A stretch of DNA of 64,000 bases from Paradesertivirga sp966210515 (GTDB taxonomy: Bacteria > Bacteroidota > Bacteroidia > Sphingobacteriales > Sphingobacteriaceae): positions 14,728 through 78,727 of the forward strand of contig CBIHLM010000013.1 of assembly GCA_966210515.1 (NCBI GenBank), in the 5' to 3' direction. Below are positions 43,545 to 52,552 of the stretch, piece by piece. The notes under the pieces are model-generated. The model was not told the origin of the DNA and did no database searches. It saw only the letters and a program-made list of their open reading frames with translations. Each line of letters opens with the position of its first letter. The first letter of the stretch is position 1. The position numbers and the translations under genes were made by a program.

Positions 43545-44951
43545 ATGAAAGAACCAATAAGCTTAGGCGTAATAATCGGTAACAGGGATTTTTTCCCGGA
43601 CAGGCTGGTTGCTGATGCAAGAACCGAAATTATTGAACAATTAACAAAGCTCAACATTAAGCCTATACTTTTAGACGAGGGTCAATCAAAACTTGGCGGC
43701 GTGGAGACCTTCCACGATGCTCAAAAATGTGCTGAGTTATTCAGAAAACATCAGGACGAGATCATGGGAGTTTTAGTTGTACTTCCAAACTTTGGCGATG
43801 AACGCGGCGTAGCCGAAACACTTAAGCTGGCTGGTTTGAACGTGCCTGTTTTAATTCAAGCTTACCCTGATGATTTGGATAAACTGGATGTTGCCAGAAG
43901 AAGAGACTCATGGTGCGGAAAAATTTCGGTTTGCAATAACCTTTATCAGTTCGGTATAAAATATACTTTAACCACAAAACATGTGGTTCATCCATCCGAT
44001 CCATCTTTCATCGAAGATCTTACAAATTTCTTAGGTGTTTGTCGCGTAGTTAAAGGTTTAAGATCGGTACGTATCGGCGCTGTTGGCGCAAGACCGGGCG
44101 GTTTTAACACAGTACGGTATAGCGAGAAAATATTACAGCGTCATGGGATTTCTGTAGTTACAGTAGATCTCTCAGAGATTTTAGGAAACGCCAACAAACT
44201 CACTAAGGATGATTTGGTAGTTAAAGAGCGCCTCGAAAAAATAAGCAATTACGCTTCGACAGGAGTCACTCCAACAGAAGCATTAATCCAGATAGCCAAG
44301 CTTGATGTGGTGTTGCATGATTTCATGAAGGATAATTCATTAGATGCTACCGCGATACAGTGCTGGACATCTTTGCAAAAGAATTATGGCTGTAACGTTT
44401 GTACCAGCATGAGCATGATGAGCGAAAATATGCTTCCAAGTGCTTGCGAGGTGGATGTTACAGGAACATTGACCATGTATGCGATGCAGTTGGCTTCAGG
44501 TTCGCCAAGTGCCCTGGTTGATTGGAACAACAACTACGCTTCAGACGAAGAAAAATGTGTGCTGTTCCATTGCGGAAACTGGGCGAAATCCTTCCTTCCT
44601 GATATTACCATAAGCAACGCGCCAATTTTAGGGACTACCGTTGGAGTCGAAAATACCTACGGTGCGCTTGATGGACGTACACCTGCAATGCCGTTAACGT
44701 ACGGAAGAATCAGTACAGACGATACCAGAGGTGTGATTAAGGCTTACTTCGGCGAAGGAATGCTTACTGATGATGAGCTAAATACGTTTGGAAACAGAGC
44801 TGTTGCTAAAATTGATAACCTGCAGGGATTGATGCAATATGTATGCAGAAACGGATTCGAACATCATGTGGTGATGAATGCTTCTAAAACTGCCGGTATT
44901 TTAAAAGAAGCATTCGAAAATTATCTCGGTTGGGAAATCTATCAGCATTAA
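43545..44951 (+). CDS. L-fucose/L-arabinose isomerase-family protein; candidate D-apiose isomerase
   Basis: A 468-residue cytoplasmic protein of the FucI/AraA superfamily. Putative metal and catalytic residues are Glu302 in SACEVDVTG, Asp326 in LVDWNNN and His342 in LFHCGNW, matching the Glu-Asp-His set of L-fucose isomerase. It is shorter than FucI (about 590 residues), which marks it as a divergent branch. The genes that follow encode a split transketolase, a ribose-type importer and an FGGY kinase. That combination is known from D-apiose catabolism, where an isomerase makes D-apulose. I therefore propose apiose isomerase; L-fucose, D-arabinose or sulfoquinovose are alternatives that need testing. 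Confidence 0.7.
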   Translation: MKEPISLGVIIGNRDFFPDRLVADARTEIIEQLTKLNIKPILLDEGQSKLGGVETFHDAQKCAELFRKHQDEIMGVLVVLPNFGDERGVAETLKLAGLNVPVLIQAYPDDLDKLDVARRRDSWCGKISVCNNLYQFGIKYTLTTKHVVHPSDPSFIEDLTNFLGVCRVVKGLRSVRIGAVGARPGGFNTVRYSEKILQRHGISVVTVDLSEILGNANKLTKDDLVVKERLEKISNYASTGVTPTEALIQIAKLDVVLHDFMKDNSLDATAIQCWTSLQKNYGCNVCTSMSMMSENMLPSACEVDVTGTLTMYAMQLASGSPSALVDWNNNYASDEEKCVLFHCGNWAKSFLPDITISNAPILGTTVGVENTYGALDGRTPAMPLTYGRISTDDTRGVIKAYFGEGMLTDDELNTFGNRAVAKIDNLQGLMQYVCRNGFEHHVVMNASKTAGILKEAFENYLGWEIYQH

Positions 44952-44971
44952 GCTGAGCGAATTTTAAGATC

Positions 44972-45799
44972 ATGACAGAAAAAGAACTTAAAGCAAAATC
45001 AGTAGAGTATCGCAAAAAGATACTCAAATACATTTATGGTGCAAAAGCCGGCCATACCGGTGGCAGTTTGTCGTGCATCGATATTTTAAATGTATTGTAT
45101 AATGACGTGCTAAATGTTGGTCCCGAAAATTTTAAATCCCCCTACAGAGACCGCTACATTCAAAGCAAAGGACATTGTGTCGAAGCACTTTTTGTTGTTC
45201 TGGCCGATAAAGGATTTTTCCCTGAATCGGATCTCGAAACTTTGTGCAAATTCAAGTCGCACTATATCGGCCATCCAACCAAAAAAGTTCATGGTGTGGA
45301 GCAAAATACAGGTGCTCTCGGCCACGGACTTTCTTTAAGCGTGGGGAATGCTATCGCTGCTAAACTTGATGATAAAAGCTTTAAGGTGTTCACCCTTTTA
45401 GGGGATGGCGAATTACCTGAAGGCTCAAACTGGGAAGCTGCTCTCACAGCATCACATTACAAGCTGGATAATCTTTGTGCAATTATTGACCACAACAAAC
45501 TTCAGATTTCGGGACGCACAATGGATGTCTGCAACACAGATCCAATTGATCAGAAGTTTGAAAGTTTTGGCTGGGCGGTACGGCAAGTGGATGGTCACGA
45601 TTATCAGCAACTGAAAGAGACGTTTGCGAGCATGCCGTTTGAAGCCGGAAAGCCCAGTTTAATTATTGCACATACAGTTAAAGGGAAAGGCGTGAGTTAT
45701 ATGGAAGATCAGCTTAAATGGCACCATGGTGTTCCATCCGAGCAGGAATATGCAACCGCTTTACAGGAACTGGATGAGGTTATGGCTTCGTTAAATTAA
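44972..45799 (+). CDS. Transketolase N-terminal subunit (apulose-4-phosphate transketolase-like)
   Basis: A 275-residue protein covering only the ThDP-binding half of transketolase. GDGELPEGSNWE (144-155) is the ThDP/Mg motif. His28 in AGHTGG, His68 in SKGHC and the NTGALGHGLS block (112-121) are retained. The partner half is encoded 12 bases downstream, so the pair makes one enzyme. Split transketolases of this size are used in dedicated sugar pathways, for example apulose-4-phosphate transketolase (AptA/AptB) and the sulfofructose transketolase. In a pectin locus with a GH140-like gene the apulose function is the better guess. Confidence 0.85.
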   Translation: MTEKELKAKSVEYRKKILKYIYGAKAGHTGGSLSCIDILNVLYNDVLNVGPENFKSPYRDRYIQSKGHCVEALFVVLADKGFFPESDLETLCKFKSHYIGHPTKKVHGVEQNTGALGHGLSLSVGNAIAAKLDDKSFKVFTLLGDGELPEGSNWEAALTASHYKLDNLCAIIDHNKLQISGRTMDVCNTDPIDQKFESFGWAVRQVDGHDYQQLKETFASMPFEAGKPSLIIAHTVKGKGVSYMEDQLKWHHGVPSEQEYATALQELDEVMASLN

Positions 45800-45811
45800 A
45801 TTATCAGGAAA

Positions 45812-46777
45812 GTGGAAATAGTTACAGATAAAAAACCGGGAATCGGTCAGGCAAACCTTGAAACGTTTTCAGAAACGCTTCAAAAATTGGCGGAAAACGA
45901 TAGAGATATCATCGTGGTAACCAGCGATTCAAGAGGCTCAGGGAAACTTGTTCCTTTCGGACAAAAATTCCCCAAGCAAATTATAGAGATTGGTATAGCC
46001 GAACAGAATCTGGTTGGCGTTGCTGCCGGTATCGCTTCCGCGGGAAAGAAGGTCTTCGCTGTTTCGCCGGCGTGTTTTCTTACAGCACGGTCGTTTGAAC
46101 AGATAAAAAACGATGTCGCCTATTCTGATAATCCCGTGAGTTTAATCGGAATAAGTGCGGGTGTGAGTTATGGAGCTTTAGGCTCTACGCATCACAGTCT
46201 CCACGATTTTGCAGCTTTGCGCGCTGTTAATAATCTAATAATCGTAGCTCCGGCTGATAATTATGAAACAGAACAGGCTATCGGTCTTGCAGCCCAATTA
46301 GATAAGCCAATTTATCTCCGCTTTGGGAAAAAGAATATGCCCCATCTTCCGACTGTCGGTGAAAAAGCCTTCCAATTCGGAAAGGGCCGGGTTATAAGAC
46401 AGGGAACTGATCTTACCATAATCGGGACGGGAGAAACTGTGTATCCTGCATTGCAGGCAGCAGAAAAACTACAGGCCGAGCATAAGCTTAACGCAACTGT
46501 AATAAGTATGCATACCATCAAGCCATTAGACTATGAATTGCTCGCCGAAATTGCAAAAAGCGGAAAGCCAATTATAACGGTAGAAGAGCATAGTGTGTTT
46601 GGAGGATTGGGTGAGGCGTGTGCTTCCTTCTTAATGGAAAATGGTTTCCGCAATCCTTTTAAAATTATAGGTATTCCTGATGAATATACTGTTACAGGAT
46701 CGCAGAATGATATTTTCAACCATTATGGCCTTTCGGAAAGTGGAATTACAGATGCGGTATTAAAAATAATGAAATGA
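45812..46777 (+). CDS. Transketolase C-terminal subunit (apulose-4-phosphate transketolase-like)
   Basis: A 321-residue pyrimidine-binding half of a split transketolase, followed by the transketolase C-terminal domain. The catalytic Glu lies in IEIGIAEQNLVGVAAG (about 58-73), and TARSFEQIKNDVAY and STHHSLHDFAALR follow. The start is GTG at 45812, preceded by AGGAAA; no ATG is available before the conserved region. It forms the functional enzyme with the 44972 product. A palindromic repeat lies in the 177-base gap that follows. Confidence 0.85.
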   Translation: MEIVTDKKPGIGQANLETFSETLQKLAENDRDIIVVTSDSRGSGKLVPFGQKFPKQIIEIGIAEQNLVGVAAGIASAGKKVFAVSPACFLTARSFEQIKNDVAYSDNPVSLIGISAGVSYGALGSTHHSLHDFAALRAVNNLIIVAPADNYETEQAIGLAAQLDKPIYLRFGKKNMPHLPTVGEKAFQFGKGRVIRQGTDLTIIGTGETVYPALQAAEKLQAEHKLNATVISMHTIKPLDYELLAEIAKSGKPIITVEEHSVFGGLGEACASFLMENGFRNPFKIIGIPDEYTVTGSQNDIFNHYGLSESGITDAVLKIMK

Positions 46778-46822
46778 ATAGAAATATAAGTTGAGTATAC
46801 ATATATGAGTTTATTCACTGGC

Positions 46823-46902
46823 TGTCTCACTCTGAGCGGAGTCGAAGAGTTGTGTAGATGCATTGTTACCGGCTTTATGCTTCGACTCCGCTAAGCATGA
46901 CA
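46823..46902. repeat. Dispersed imperfect inverted repeat (TGAGCGGAGTCGAAG type)
   Basis: The left arm 46823-46847 contains CTGAGCGGAGTCGAAG and the right arm 46880-46902 contains CTTCGACTCCGCTAAGCATG, nearly its complement, with a 32-base spacer. It fills the gap between the transketolase and the solute-binding protein. No T-tract follows. From memory, such elements are scattered through many Bacteroidota genomes. Confidence 0.65.
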
Positions 46903-46954
46903 AACTCATCATACATAAACATTAAACCTATTAACCAATATAACCCATTATAAA

Positions 46955-47887
46955 ATGAAGAGAATTCACCTATTCTTTTTGCTGGTATCGCTAATAACAG
47001 CTGGTGCCTGTAGAAATGAAGCTGCTTCCAATAAACCCAAAAAAATTGCAGTAATCGTTTCTACCCTTAATAATCCCTGGTTTGTAGTATTGGCAGAAAC
47101 AGCAGCTGCAAAAGCCAGAACCTTAGGCTATGAAACTAAGATTTTCGATTCTCAGAACAATACCGCATTAGAAGCAGATCATTTTGAAAACGCAATAACC
47201 GGTGGATTTAACGCCGTTTTATTCAATCCTACTGATGCGGATGGATCCATCATAAACGTGGCGAAAGCTAAAGAAGCCGGCATTCCGGTTTTCTGCATGG
47301 ACAGGGAAGTGAATTCTACCGAGGTTGCGACCTCGCAAATTTTATCCGACAGTTATTCAGGATGTATCGCGATGGGAAAATACTTTGTTCAGAAAATGAA
47401 TAAAAAAGGGAAATATGTTGAAATATTAGGCATTGTGGGTGATAACAATACCTGGGCTCGTTCGAAAGGATTTCATAGTGTGGTTGATAATTATCCGGGT
47501 TTGAAAATGGTTGCACAGCAGAGTGCCGACTTCGACCGTAACAAAGCGATGGAGGTTTTGGAATCGGTTTTACAGGCCAACCCTGACATTGACGCTGTTT
47601 TTTGTGGAAATGATGCCATGGCAATGGGTGCTTATCAGGCGCTGTTTGCGGCCGGCAAAGCTAACCGTGTAAAAGTATTTGGTTTTGATGGTGCGGATGA
47701 TGCACTGCAGTCGATAAAGGAAGGCAAGCTTAAAGCTACCGGAATGCAGTATCCAAAAATAATGGCCGAAACAGCGGCTTTATATGCGCAGGAATACTTT
47801 AACGGAAAGCGTGATTTCCCTCAAAAAGTTCCGGTGGCTGTTGAATTGGTAACAGCCGAAAATATTGATAATTATTTATCTAAATAG
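46955..47887 (+). CDS. rbsB: Ribose-type ABC transporter substrate-binding lipoprotein
   Basis: A 310-residue periplasmic binding protein with a lipobox TAGAC (Cys19), so it is membrane-anchored. The pattern is that of the RbsB family: KKIAVIVSTLNNPWFVVLAE, NAVLFNPTDADGSI, AGIPVFCMDREV, FCGNDAMAMGAYQAL and KVFGFDGADDALQSI. The last two line the sugar-binding cleft. It is followed by DUF2291, RbsA-like and RbsC-like genes, a complete importer. The bound sugar is unknown; D-apiose is proposed from the neighbouring isomerase, kinase and transketolase. Confidence 0.9.
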   Translation: MKRIHLFFLLVSLITAGACRNEAASNKPKKIAVIVSTLNNPWFVVLAETAAAKARTLGYETKIFDSQNNTALEADHFENAITGGFNAVLFNPTDADGSIINVAKAKEAGIPVFCMDREVNSTEVATSQILSDSYSGCIAMGKYFVQKMNKKGKYVEILGIVGDNNTWARSKGFHSVVDNYPGLKMVAQQSADFDRNKAMEVLESVLQANPDIDAVFCGNDAMAMGAYQALFAAGKANRVKVFGFDGADDALQSIKEGKLKATGMQYPKIMAETAALYAQEYFNGKRDFPQKVPVAVELVTAENIDNYLSK

Positions 47888-47890
47888 ATC

Positions 47891-48526
47891 ATGATGAAGA
47901 TTTTAAAATATCTGATAGCGCTTGTCGTGGTTTTGTTTATTGGCTATAACTCTGTTTATTTTAAAAAGCTGAGCGAAGTACAAGCTGGAATTGCCGACGG
48001 AAAATTTAACACCGAAGAATATACTCGCAACTTTTGGGATAAAAAGCTTATGCCTTCTTTAAATAAGGCCATCGACATAAATACACTTGTTAATCTACTC
48101 CAAACCAATCCTGATAAAGCATTTAAAGATCATGCCCACGCTTTAGGAATCGGAAACCTGCAATACTTCATGATAAAAGGAGAAGGGCAAGTGGTTTCTA
48201 TTAATGAAAATGATGTAGAACTGAATATCGTAGGGGCCGGAAATCAGAGAGTAAGAGTTGCAACTGAATATGTTTATGGAAATGCAGTGAGAGATGCTTC
48301 CGGTTTATTGAATATGAATGAATTTGACAACACCGGGATATTCAACGAGGTTTCTGCGGGCATAAATAAGATCATCAGAGCAGAAGTATTGCCATCGTTC
48401 AAGAAAAGTGTTGCAGAAAATGATAAGGTGCAATTTGTCGGAGCAATAGAATTGAACAGGAAATTCTTAAACCTGAAAGATGTTGAACTTACTCCGGTGC
48501 AATTAAAATTGGTTAGAACTCAGTAA
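47891..48526 (+). CDS. DUF2291 membrane-anchored accessory protein
   Basis: A 211-residue protein with one N-terminal membrane segment (about 4-23) and a mixed alpha/beta extracytoplasmic part (FWDKKLMPSLNKAIDINTLV, FKDHAHALGIGNLQYFMIKG, AGNQRVRVATEYVYGNAVRD). DUF2291 proteins are encoded with ribose-type ABC importers in many bacteria; their role is unclear. It sits between the binding protein (3 bases) and the ATPase gene (11 bases), the order usual for the family. Confidence 0.82.
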   Translation: MMKILKYLIALVVVLFIGYNSVYFKKLSEVQAGIADGKFNTEEYTRNFWDKKLMPSLNKAIDINTLVNLLQTNPDKAFKDHAHALGIGNLQYFMIKGEGQVVSINENDVELNIVGAGNQRVRVATEYVYGNAVRDASGLLNMNEFDNTGIFNEVSAGINKIIRAEVLPSFKKSVAENDKVQFVGAIELNRKFLNLKDVELTPVQLKLVRTQ

Positions 48527-48537
48527 CCCAAACGCGT

Positions 48538-50040
48538 ATGCTAGTTGTAGAAAATATAAGTAAACGATTTGCAGGCATTCCGGCGCTTGATAACATTAAT
48601 CTGGAAATTCATGCAGGAGAAGTTACTGCCATAATTGGCGAAAACGGTGCGGGAAAATCGACTTTAATGAAAATCCTCTCGGGAGTTTATCCCGATTATG
48701 AAGGCAAAATTCTTTTTAAAGGGAAAGAAGTTCGCTTCAATAATCCAAAACAAGCTCAGGATCAGGGAATTGCCATTATTCATCAGGAACTTAATCTGAT
48801 ACCGCATTTAAGTATTACAGAAAATATTTTCCTGGGACGAGAGCTTACCGACTGGGCGGGTCTGGAGAAAAAAGCGATGCGCTTTAAAACGGAGCATTTG
48901 TTAAAACGGCTAAAATTGAATCTTGATCCGGATACTGCCATGATTGATTTGAAGGTTGGTCAGCAACAGGTGGTGGAAATCGCGAAAGCGCTGCTAACCG
49001 AGTCCGATGTCATCATTATGGACGAGCCTACTTCCGCCATCAGCGAAAGCGAAGTAAAAGTATTGTTCGAGATTATCGACGATCTGCGGAAGGAAAACAA
49101 AGCCATCGTTTATATTTCACATAAATTGGATGAGCTGTTTAAAATAGCCGATCGGTATATCGTTTTACGGGATGGAAAACTGATTGAGTCGGGGAGTATG
49201 GAAGGCATTAACGCCGATGATATAATCCGGAAAATGGTAGGCAGGGAGATCAATCTTATCCGCAGTAAAGATTGCAAAGCGCATCTCGAAGAACTGCTTT
49301 GTGTTCGAAATCTGTACTTGAAAAACCCAAATCAGAAAAATGAATACCTGCTTAAAGATATCTCGTTCAATTTACACAAAGGCGAAATCTTAGGGGTTTT
49401 TGGCCTGATGGGAGCAGGGAGAACGGAATTGCTGGAAGCAATTTTCGGGCTTCATCCTAAGCTTTCTAAATGTGAGATGACAATTGAAGGGAAAGAAATT
49501 TCGATTTCATCATCCATGGATGCCATACATGCGGGCCTTGCTTTAGTGCCCGAAGACCGGAAAAAAGATGGACTGGTGTTAGGCTTGAATGTCCAAAAAA
49601 ATATCGGTATCACCACTTTAAAGGATATGGAGACTTTAGGTATTCTTAATCTTTGGAAGGAATCTCAGCTTTGTGATAAATACCGGGGTGATTTGAATAT
49701 CAAAACCTCCTCAGGAAAGCAGTCGGCTGACAGCCTGAGCGGGGGCAATCAGCAGAAAATTGTGATTGCAAAATGGTTGGCAACGAATCCTAAAATATTC
49801 CTTTTGGATGAGCCAACCCGTGGCATCGACATAAATGCTAAAAACGAAATATATAAACTAATTCTGGCTCTTGCTGATAAAGGCATGGGCATTATTATGG
49901 TGTCTTCAGAGCTTCCTGAAATTCTGGCTGTTTCAGACCGGGTAATGGTGCTTGCAGAAGGTGCTGTTACGGCTCAGATCCCGATAAGTGAGGCTAATGA
50001 AGAAGTGATTTTAAAAGCTGCAATTCCTAATTCAATTTAA
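48538..50040 (+). CDS. rbsA: Ribose-type ABC transporter ATPase
   Basis: A 500-residue protein with two ABC domains. First: Walker A GENGAGKST, signature-like LKVGQQQVVEIAKAL, Walker B VIIMDEPTS. Second: degenerate Walker A GLMGAGRTE, signature LSGGNQQKIVIAKWL, Walker B IFLLDEPTRGID. The degenerate second site is normal for RbsA/MglA-type ATPases. It powers sugar uptake together with the permease that begins ten bases downstream. Confidence 0.93.
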   Translation: MLVVENISKRFAGIPALDNINLEIHAGEVTAIIGENGAGKSTLMKILSGVYPDYEGKILFKGKEVRFNNPKQAQDQGIAIIHQELNLIPHLSITENIFLGRELTDWAGLEKKAMRFKTEHLLKRLKLNLDPDTAMIDLKVGQQQVVEIAKALLTESDVIIMDEPTSAISESEVKVLFEIIDDLRKENKAIVYISHKLDELFKIADRYIVLRDGKLIESGSMEGINADDIIRKMVGREINLIRSKDCKAHLEELLCVRNLYLKNPNQKNEYLLKDISFNLHKGEILGVFGLMGAGRTELLEAIFGLHPKLSKCEMTIEGKEISISSSMDAIHAGLALVPEDRKKDGLVLGLNVQKNIGITTLKDMETLGILNLWKESQLCDKYRGDLNIKTSSGKQSADSLSGGNQQKIVIAKWLATNPKIFLLDEPTRGIDINAKNEIYKLILALADKGMGIIMVSSELPEILAVSDRVMVLAEGAVTAQIPISEANEEVILKAAIPNSI

Positions 50041-50049
50041 AATATTCTA

Positions 50050-51024
50050 ATGGAACTAACATTATATAAACCTTACCTGATAAAATTTCAATCGCTTATC
50101 GCGCTATTCGCATTGTGCCTCCTGATCAGTATTCTGTCGGATAAATTCCTTACAGTATCTAACGGGTGGAACGTAATGAGGCAGATTTCGGTCAATATTT
50201 GCATTTCCGTGGGCATGACTTTGATCGTGCTTACAGCAGGAATCGATCTTTCGGTAGGTTCTGTGCTGGCTTTGTGCGGCGCTATCACTGCCGGATTGCT
50301 AAAAAATGGAATTCAGGTGCCTTCAGCGGATTTGTTTATTGGCTTCACCCTTTTAGGAGGAATACTTTGCGGAATAATGCTGGGCGTTTTTCTCGGGGCC
50401 TTTAATGGCTGGGTAATTACTAAATTCAAGGTGCCGCCGTTTGTAGCAACGCTTGCTATGTTAACCATCGCGAGAGGATTAACCTTGCTTTACACCGAGG
50501 GTTTTCCGATTTCTGGTCTTGGAGCTGATTTTTCTTACATCGGTACTGGCTGGCTCTTCAGTATTCCCGTCCCTGTTTGGATCTCGGCAATAATTGTAGG
50601 TGTAGCAGTTATCGTGACCAATAAAACCCGCCTGGGCCGATATATTTATGCTATTGGAGGAAACGAAAGTGCTTCGCGATTATCGGGTATCAATATAAGC
50701 CGCGTTAAAATAATTGTGTATTCTATCGGAGGCGCCCTGGCGGCGATCGGCGGTTTAATTGTAACCTCCAGACTTGATTCGGCACAGCCCAATGCAGGTA
50801 TCAGTTACGAACTTGATTCTATTGCCGCCGTGGTTATCGGCGGAACTTCTTTATCCGGCGGTAAAGGAAGTATCATGGGAACAGTGCTTGGCGCAATCAT
50901 TATCGGTGTGTTAAACAACGGACTGGTATTGTTAAATGTCTCTCCGTTTTGGCAGCAGGTTGTAAAAGGCGGGGTGATTTTACTGGCAGTTATTATCGAT
51001 AAATCAAATTCAAAAAGCGAATAA
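50050..51024 (+). CDS. rbsC: Ribose-type ABC transporter permease
   Basis: A 324-residue inner-membrane protein with about 8-10 membrane segments. RbsC-family landmarks are GMTLIVLTAGIDLSVGSVLA, VPPFVATLAMLTIARGL, YAIGGNESASRLSGI (the ATPase-contact loop) and VVIGGTSLSGGKGSIMGT. It completes the importer with the upstream binding protein and ATPase. Its last base is the first base of the kinase start codon, so import and phosphorylation are translationally coupled. Confidence 0.93.
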   Translation: MELTLYKPYLIKFQSLIALFALCLLISILSDKFLTVSNGWNVMRQISVNICISVGMTLIVLTAGIDLSVGSVLALCGAITAGLLKNGIQVPSADLFIGFTLLGGILCGIMLGVFLGAFNGWVITKFKVPPFVATLAMLTIARGLTLLYTEGFPISGLGADFSYIGTGWLFSIPVPVWISAIIVGVAVIVTNKTRLGRYIYAIGGNESASRLSGINISRVKIIVYSIGGALAAIGGLIVTSRLDSAQPNAGISYELDSIAAVVIGGTSLSGGKGSIMGTVLGAIIIGVLNNGLVLLNVSPFWQQVVKGGVILLAVIIDKSNSKSE

Positions 51025-52505
51025 TGGGCCGGTATATTCTTTCGATTGATCAGGGAACAAGCAGTACAAAAACCCTTCTTTTTGATGAAGAGGGGCAAGT
51101 TTTTGCAAAAGGATCAGAACCGCTTAAAAGTATTTTTTATGGCGAAGGTTTCGTAGAGCAGAATCCGGAAGAGATTTATCAAAATGTACTTAGCTCGGTA
51201 GCTAAATGTCTGGAAGATTTTGAGGCAAAAGGAGGGAAGCGGGATGATATTAAAGCTTGCGGAATTTCGAATCAACGCGAAACCTTTGTTTTATGGGATA
51301 AAAATGGACAGCCCTTGTACAATGCAATTGTTTGGCAATGCAAACGCTCCGTTGAAATCTGTGAACGATTAGCTCAGTCTGGAATTAATGAAGAGGTTAG
51401 CTCTAAAACAGGTCTGATTATCGATCCCTATTTTTCGGGCACCAAGCTGATCTGGTTGTATAAAAACGAAGAGAAAATAAGGACGGCCATTGATACCGGC
51501 GACGCTTATTTCGGCACTATTGACACCTGGCTTTTATATCGGTTAACTAATGGAGAAAAATATTTAACTGATTATACAAATGCCTCAAGAACCTTGTTCT
51601 TCAATTTAGCTCAATTAAAATGGGATCAAGAATTGCTGAATGTGTTTGGATTATCTAAGCTGAACCTGCCGGATCCTAAACCATCATCGTATAGCTTTGG
51701 CGAAACTAACTATGCAGGGCTTTTAGATCAAAATCTGCCCATTACTGCCATGATCGGTGATTCTCATGCCGCAGCATTCGGCGAAGGCTGTTTCTTTCCC
51801 GGTACAGCGAAAGCAACACTCGGAACAGGCTGCTCAATTCTAATGAATATTGGCGCCGAGCCGAAAGCTTCCGGAAACGGGATGATTACAACGATTTGCT
51901 GGAGTACAGAAGGTCGTGTGGATTATGCTCTGGAAGGGGTAATTGTTTCCTGCGGTGCCACCATCGAGTGGATAAAAAACGAATTAGGCTTGTTCAAACA
52001 TAGCAGCGAAACAGAGGCAATGGCCAATGAAGTTGATGGAAATAATGGAGTGTATATCATTCCCGCTTTTAGCGGACTGGGTGCTCCTTACTGGGATATG
52101 AATCGCAAAGCCTCGATTACAGGATTAAGTTTCGGAGCTAATAAAAATCATATTGTACGTGCCGCATTAGAATCCATTCCGTACCAGATAAAAGATGTGA
52201 TTGCTGCGATGGAAGAAGATACCGGAATTGATTTACAGGAACTTATGGTAAATGGGGGAATTACAGCCAATCAGTTTGTGTTGCAATTTCTTGCTGATCT
52301 TTTAGAGAAGAAAGTAGTTAACATGGGAATGCCCGATGTATCAGCGCTTGGGGCGGCATATTTGGCGGGACTGGAAGCTGGTGTTTATAAAGATATAGAC
52401 CACTTAAAAACTTTGAATAATACTAAGTCGTTTAATGCTCCCACTATAAATGCGGAAGCTGTTAAAAATTTTCATAAAGGTTGGTTAACCGCAATAGCCG
52501 GATAA
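51024..52505 (+). CDS. FGGY-family carbohydrate kinase (GlpK-like); candidate apulose kinase
   Basis: A 493-residue kinase of the FGGY family, closest in pattern to glycerol kinase: SIDQGTSSTKT (7-17), GISNQRETFVLW with Arg85 and Glu86, Tyr136 and IGDSHAAAFGEG with catalytic Asp246. Glycerol kinase has Gln next to this Asp; here it is Ser247, a change in the polyol pocket that suggests another substrate. The ATP-binding LGTGCSILMN and VNGGITANQFVLQ motifs are intact. It is coupled to the ribose-type permease and ends a run with an isomerase and split transketolase. It probably phosphorylates the imported, isomerised sugar; D-apulose is proposed. Confidence 0.82.
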   Translation: MGRYILSIDQGTSSTKTLLFDEEGQVFAKGSEPLKSIFYGEGFVEQNPEEIYQNVLSSVAKCLEDFEAKGGKRDDIKACGISNQRETFVLWDKNGQPLYNAIVWQCKRSVEICERLAQSGINEEVSSKTGLIIDPYFSGTKLIWLYKNEEKIRTAIDTGDAYFGTIDTWLLYRLTNGEKYLTDYTNASRTLFFNLAQLKWDQELLNVFGLSKLNLPDPKPSSYSFGETNYAGLLDQNLPITAMIGDSHAAAFGEGCFFPGTAKATLGTGCSILMNIGAEPKASGNGMITTICWSTEGRVDYALEGVIVSCGATIEWIKNELGLFKHSSETEAMANEVDGNNGVYIIPAFSGLGAPYWDMNRKASITGLSFGANKNHIVRAALESIPYQIKDVIAAMEEDTGIDLQELMVNGGITANQFVLQFLADLLEKKVVNMGMPDVSALGAAYLAGLEAGVYKDIDHLKTLNNTKSFNAPTINAEAVKNFHKGWLTAIAG

Positions 52506-52552
52506 AGCCGCTAAAATCAATAAGAAATATTAAAAAAACTAACAGCATCAAC

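Noticed and set aside
43545..46777. Sulfoquinovose (sulfo-transketolase) pathway
   Set aside because: Split transketolase plus isomerase would fit, but no sulfoquinovosidase or sulfonate exporter is present and the setting is pectin. Kept only as an alternative.
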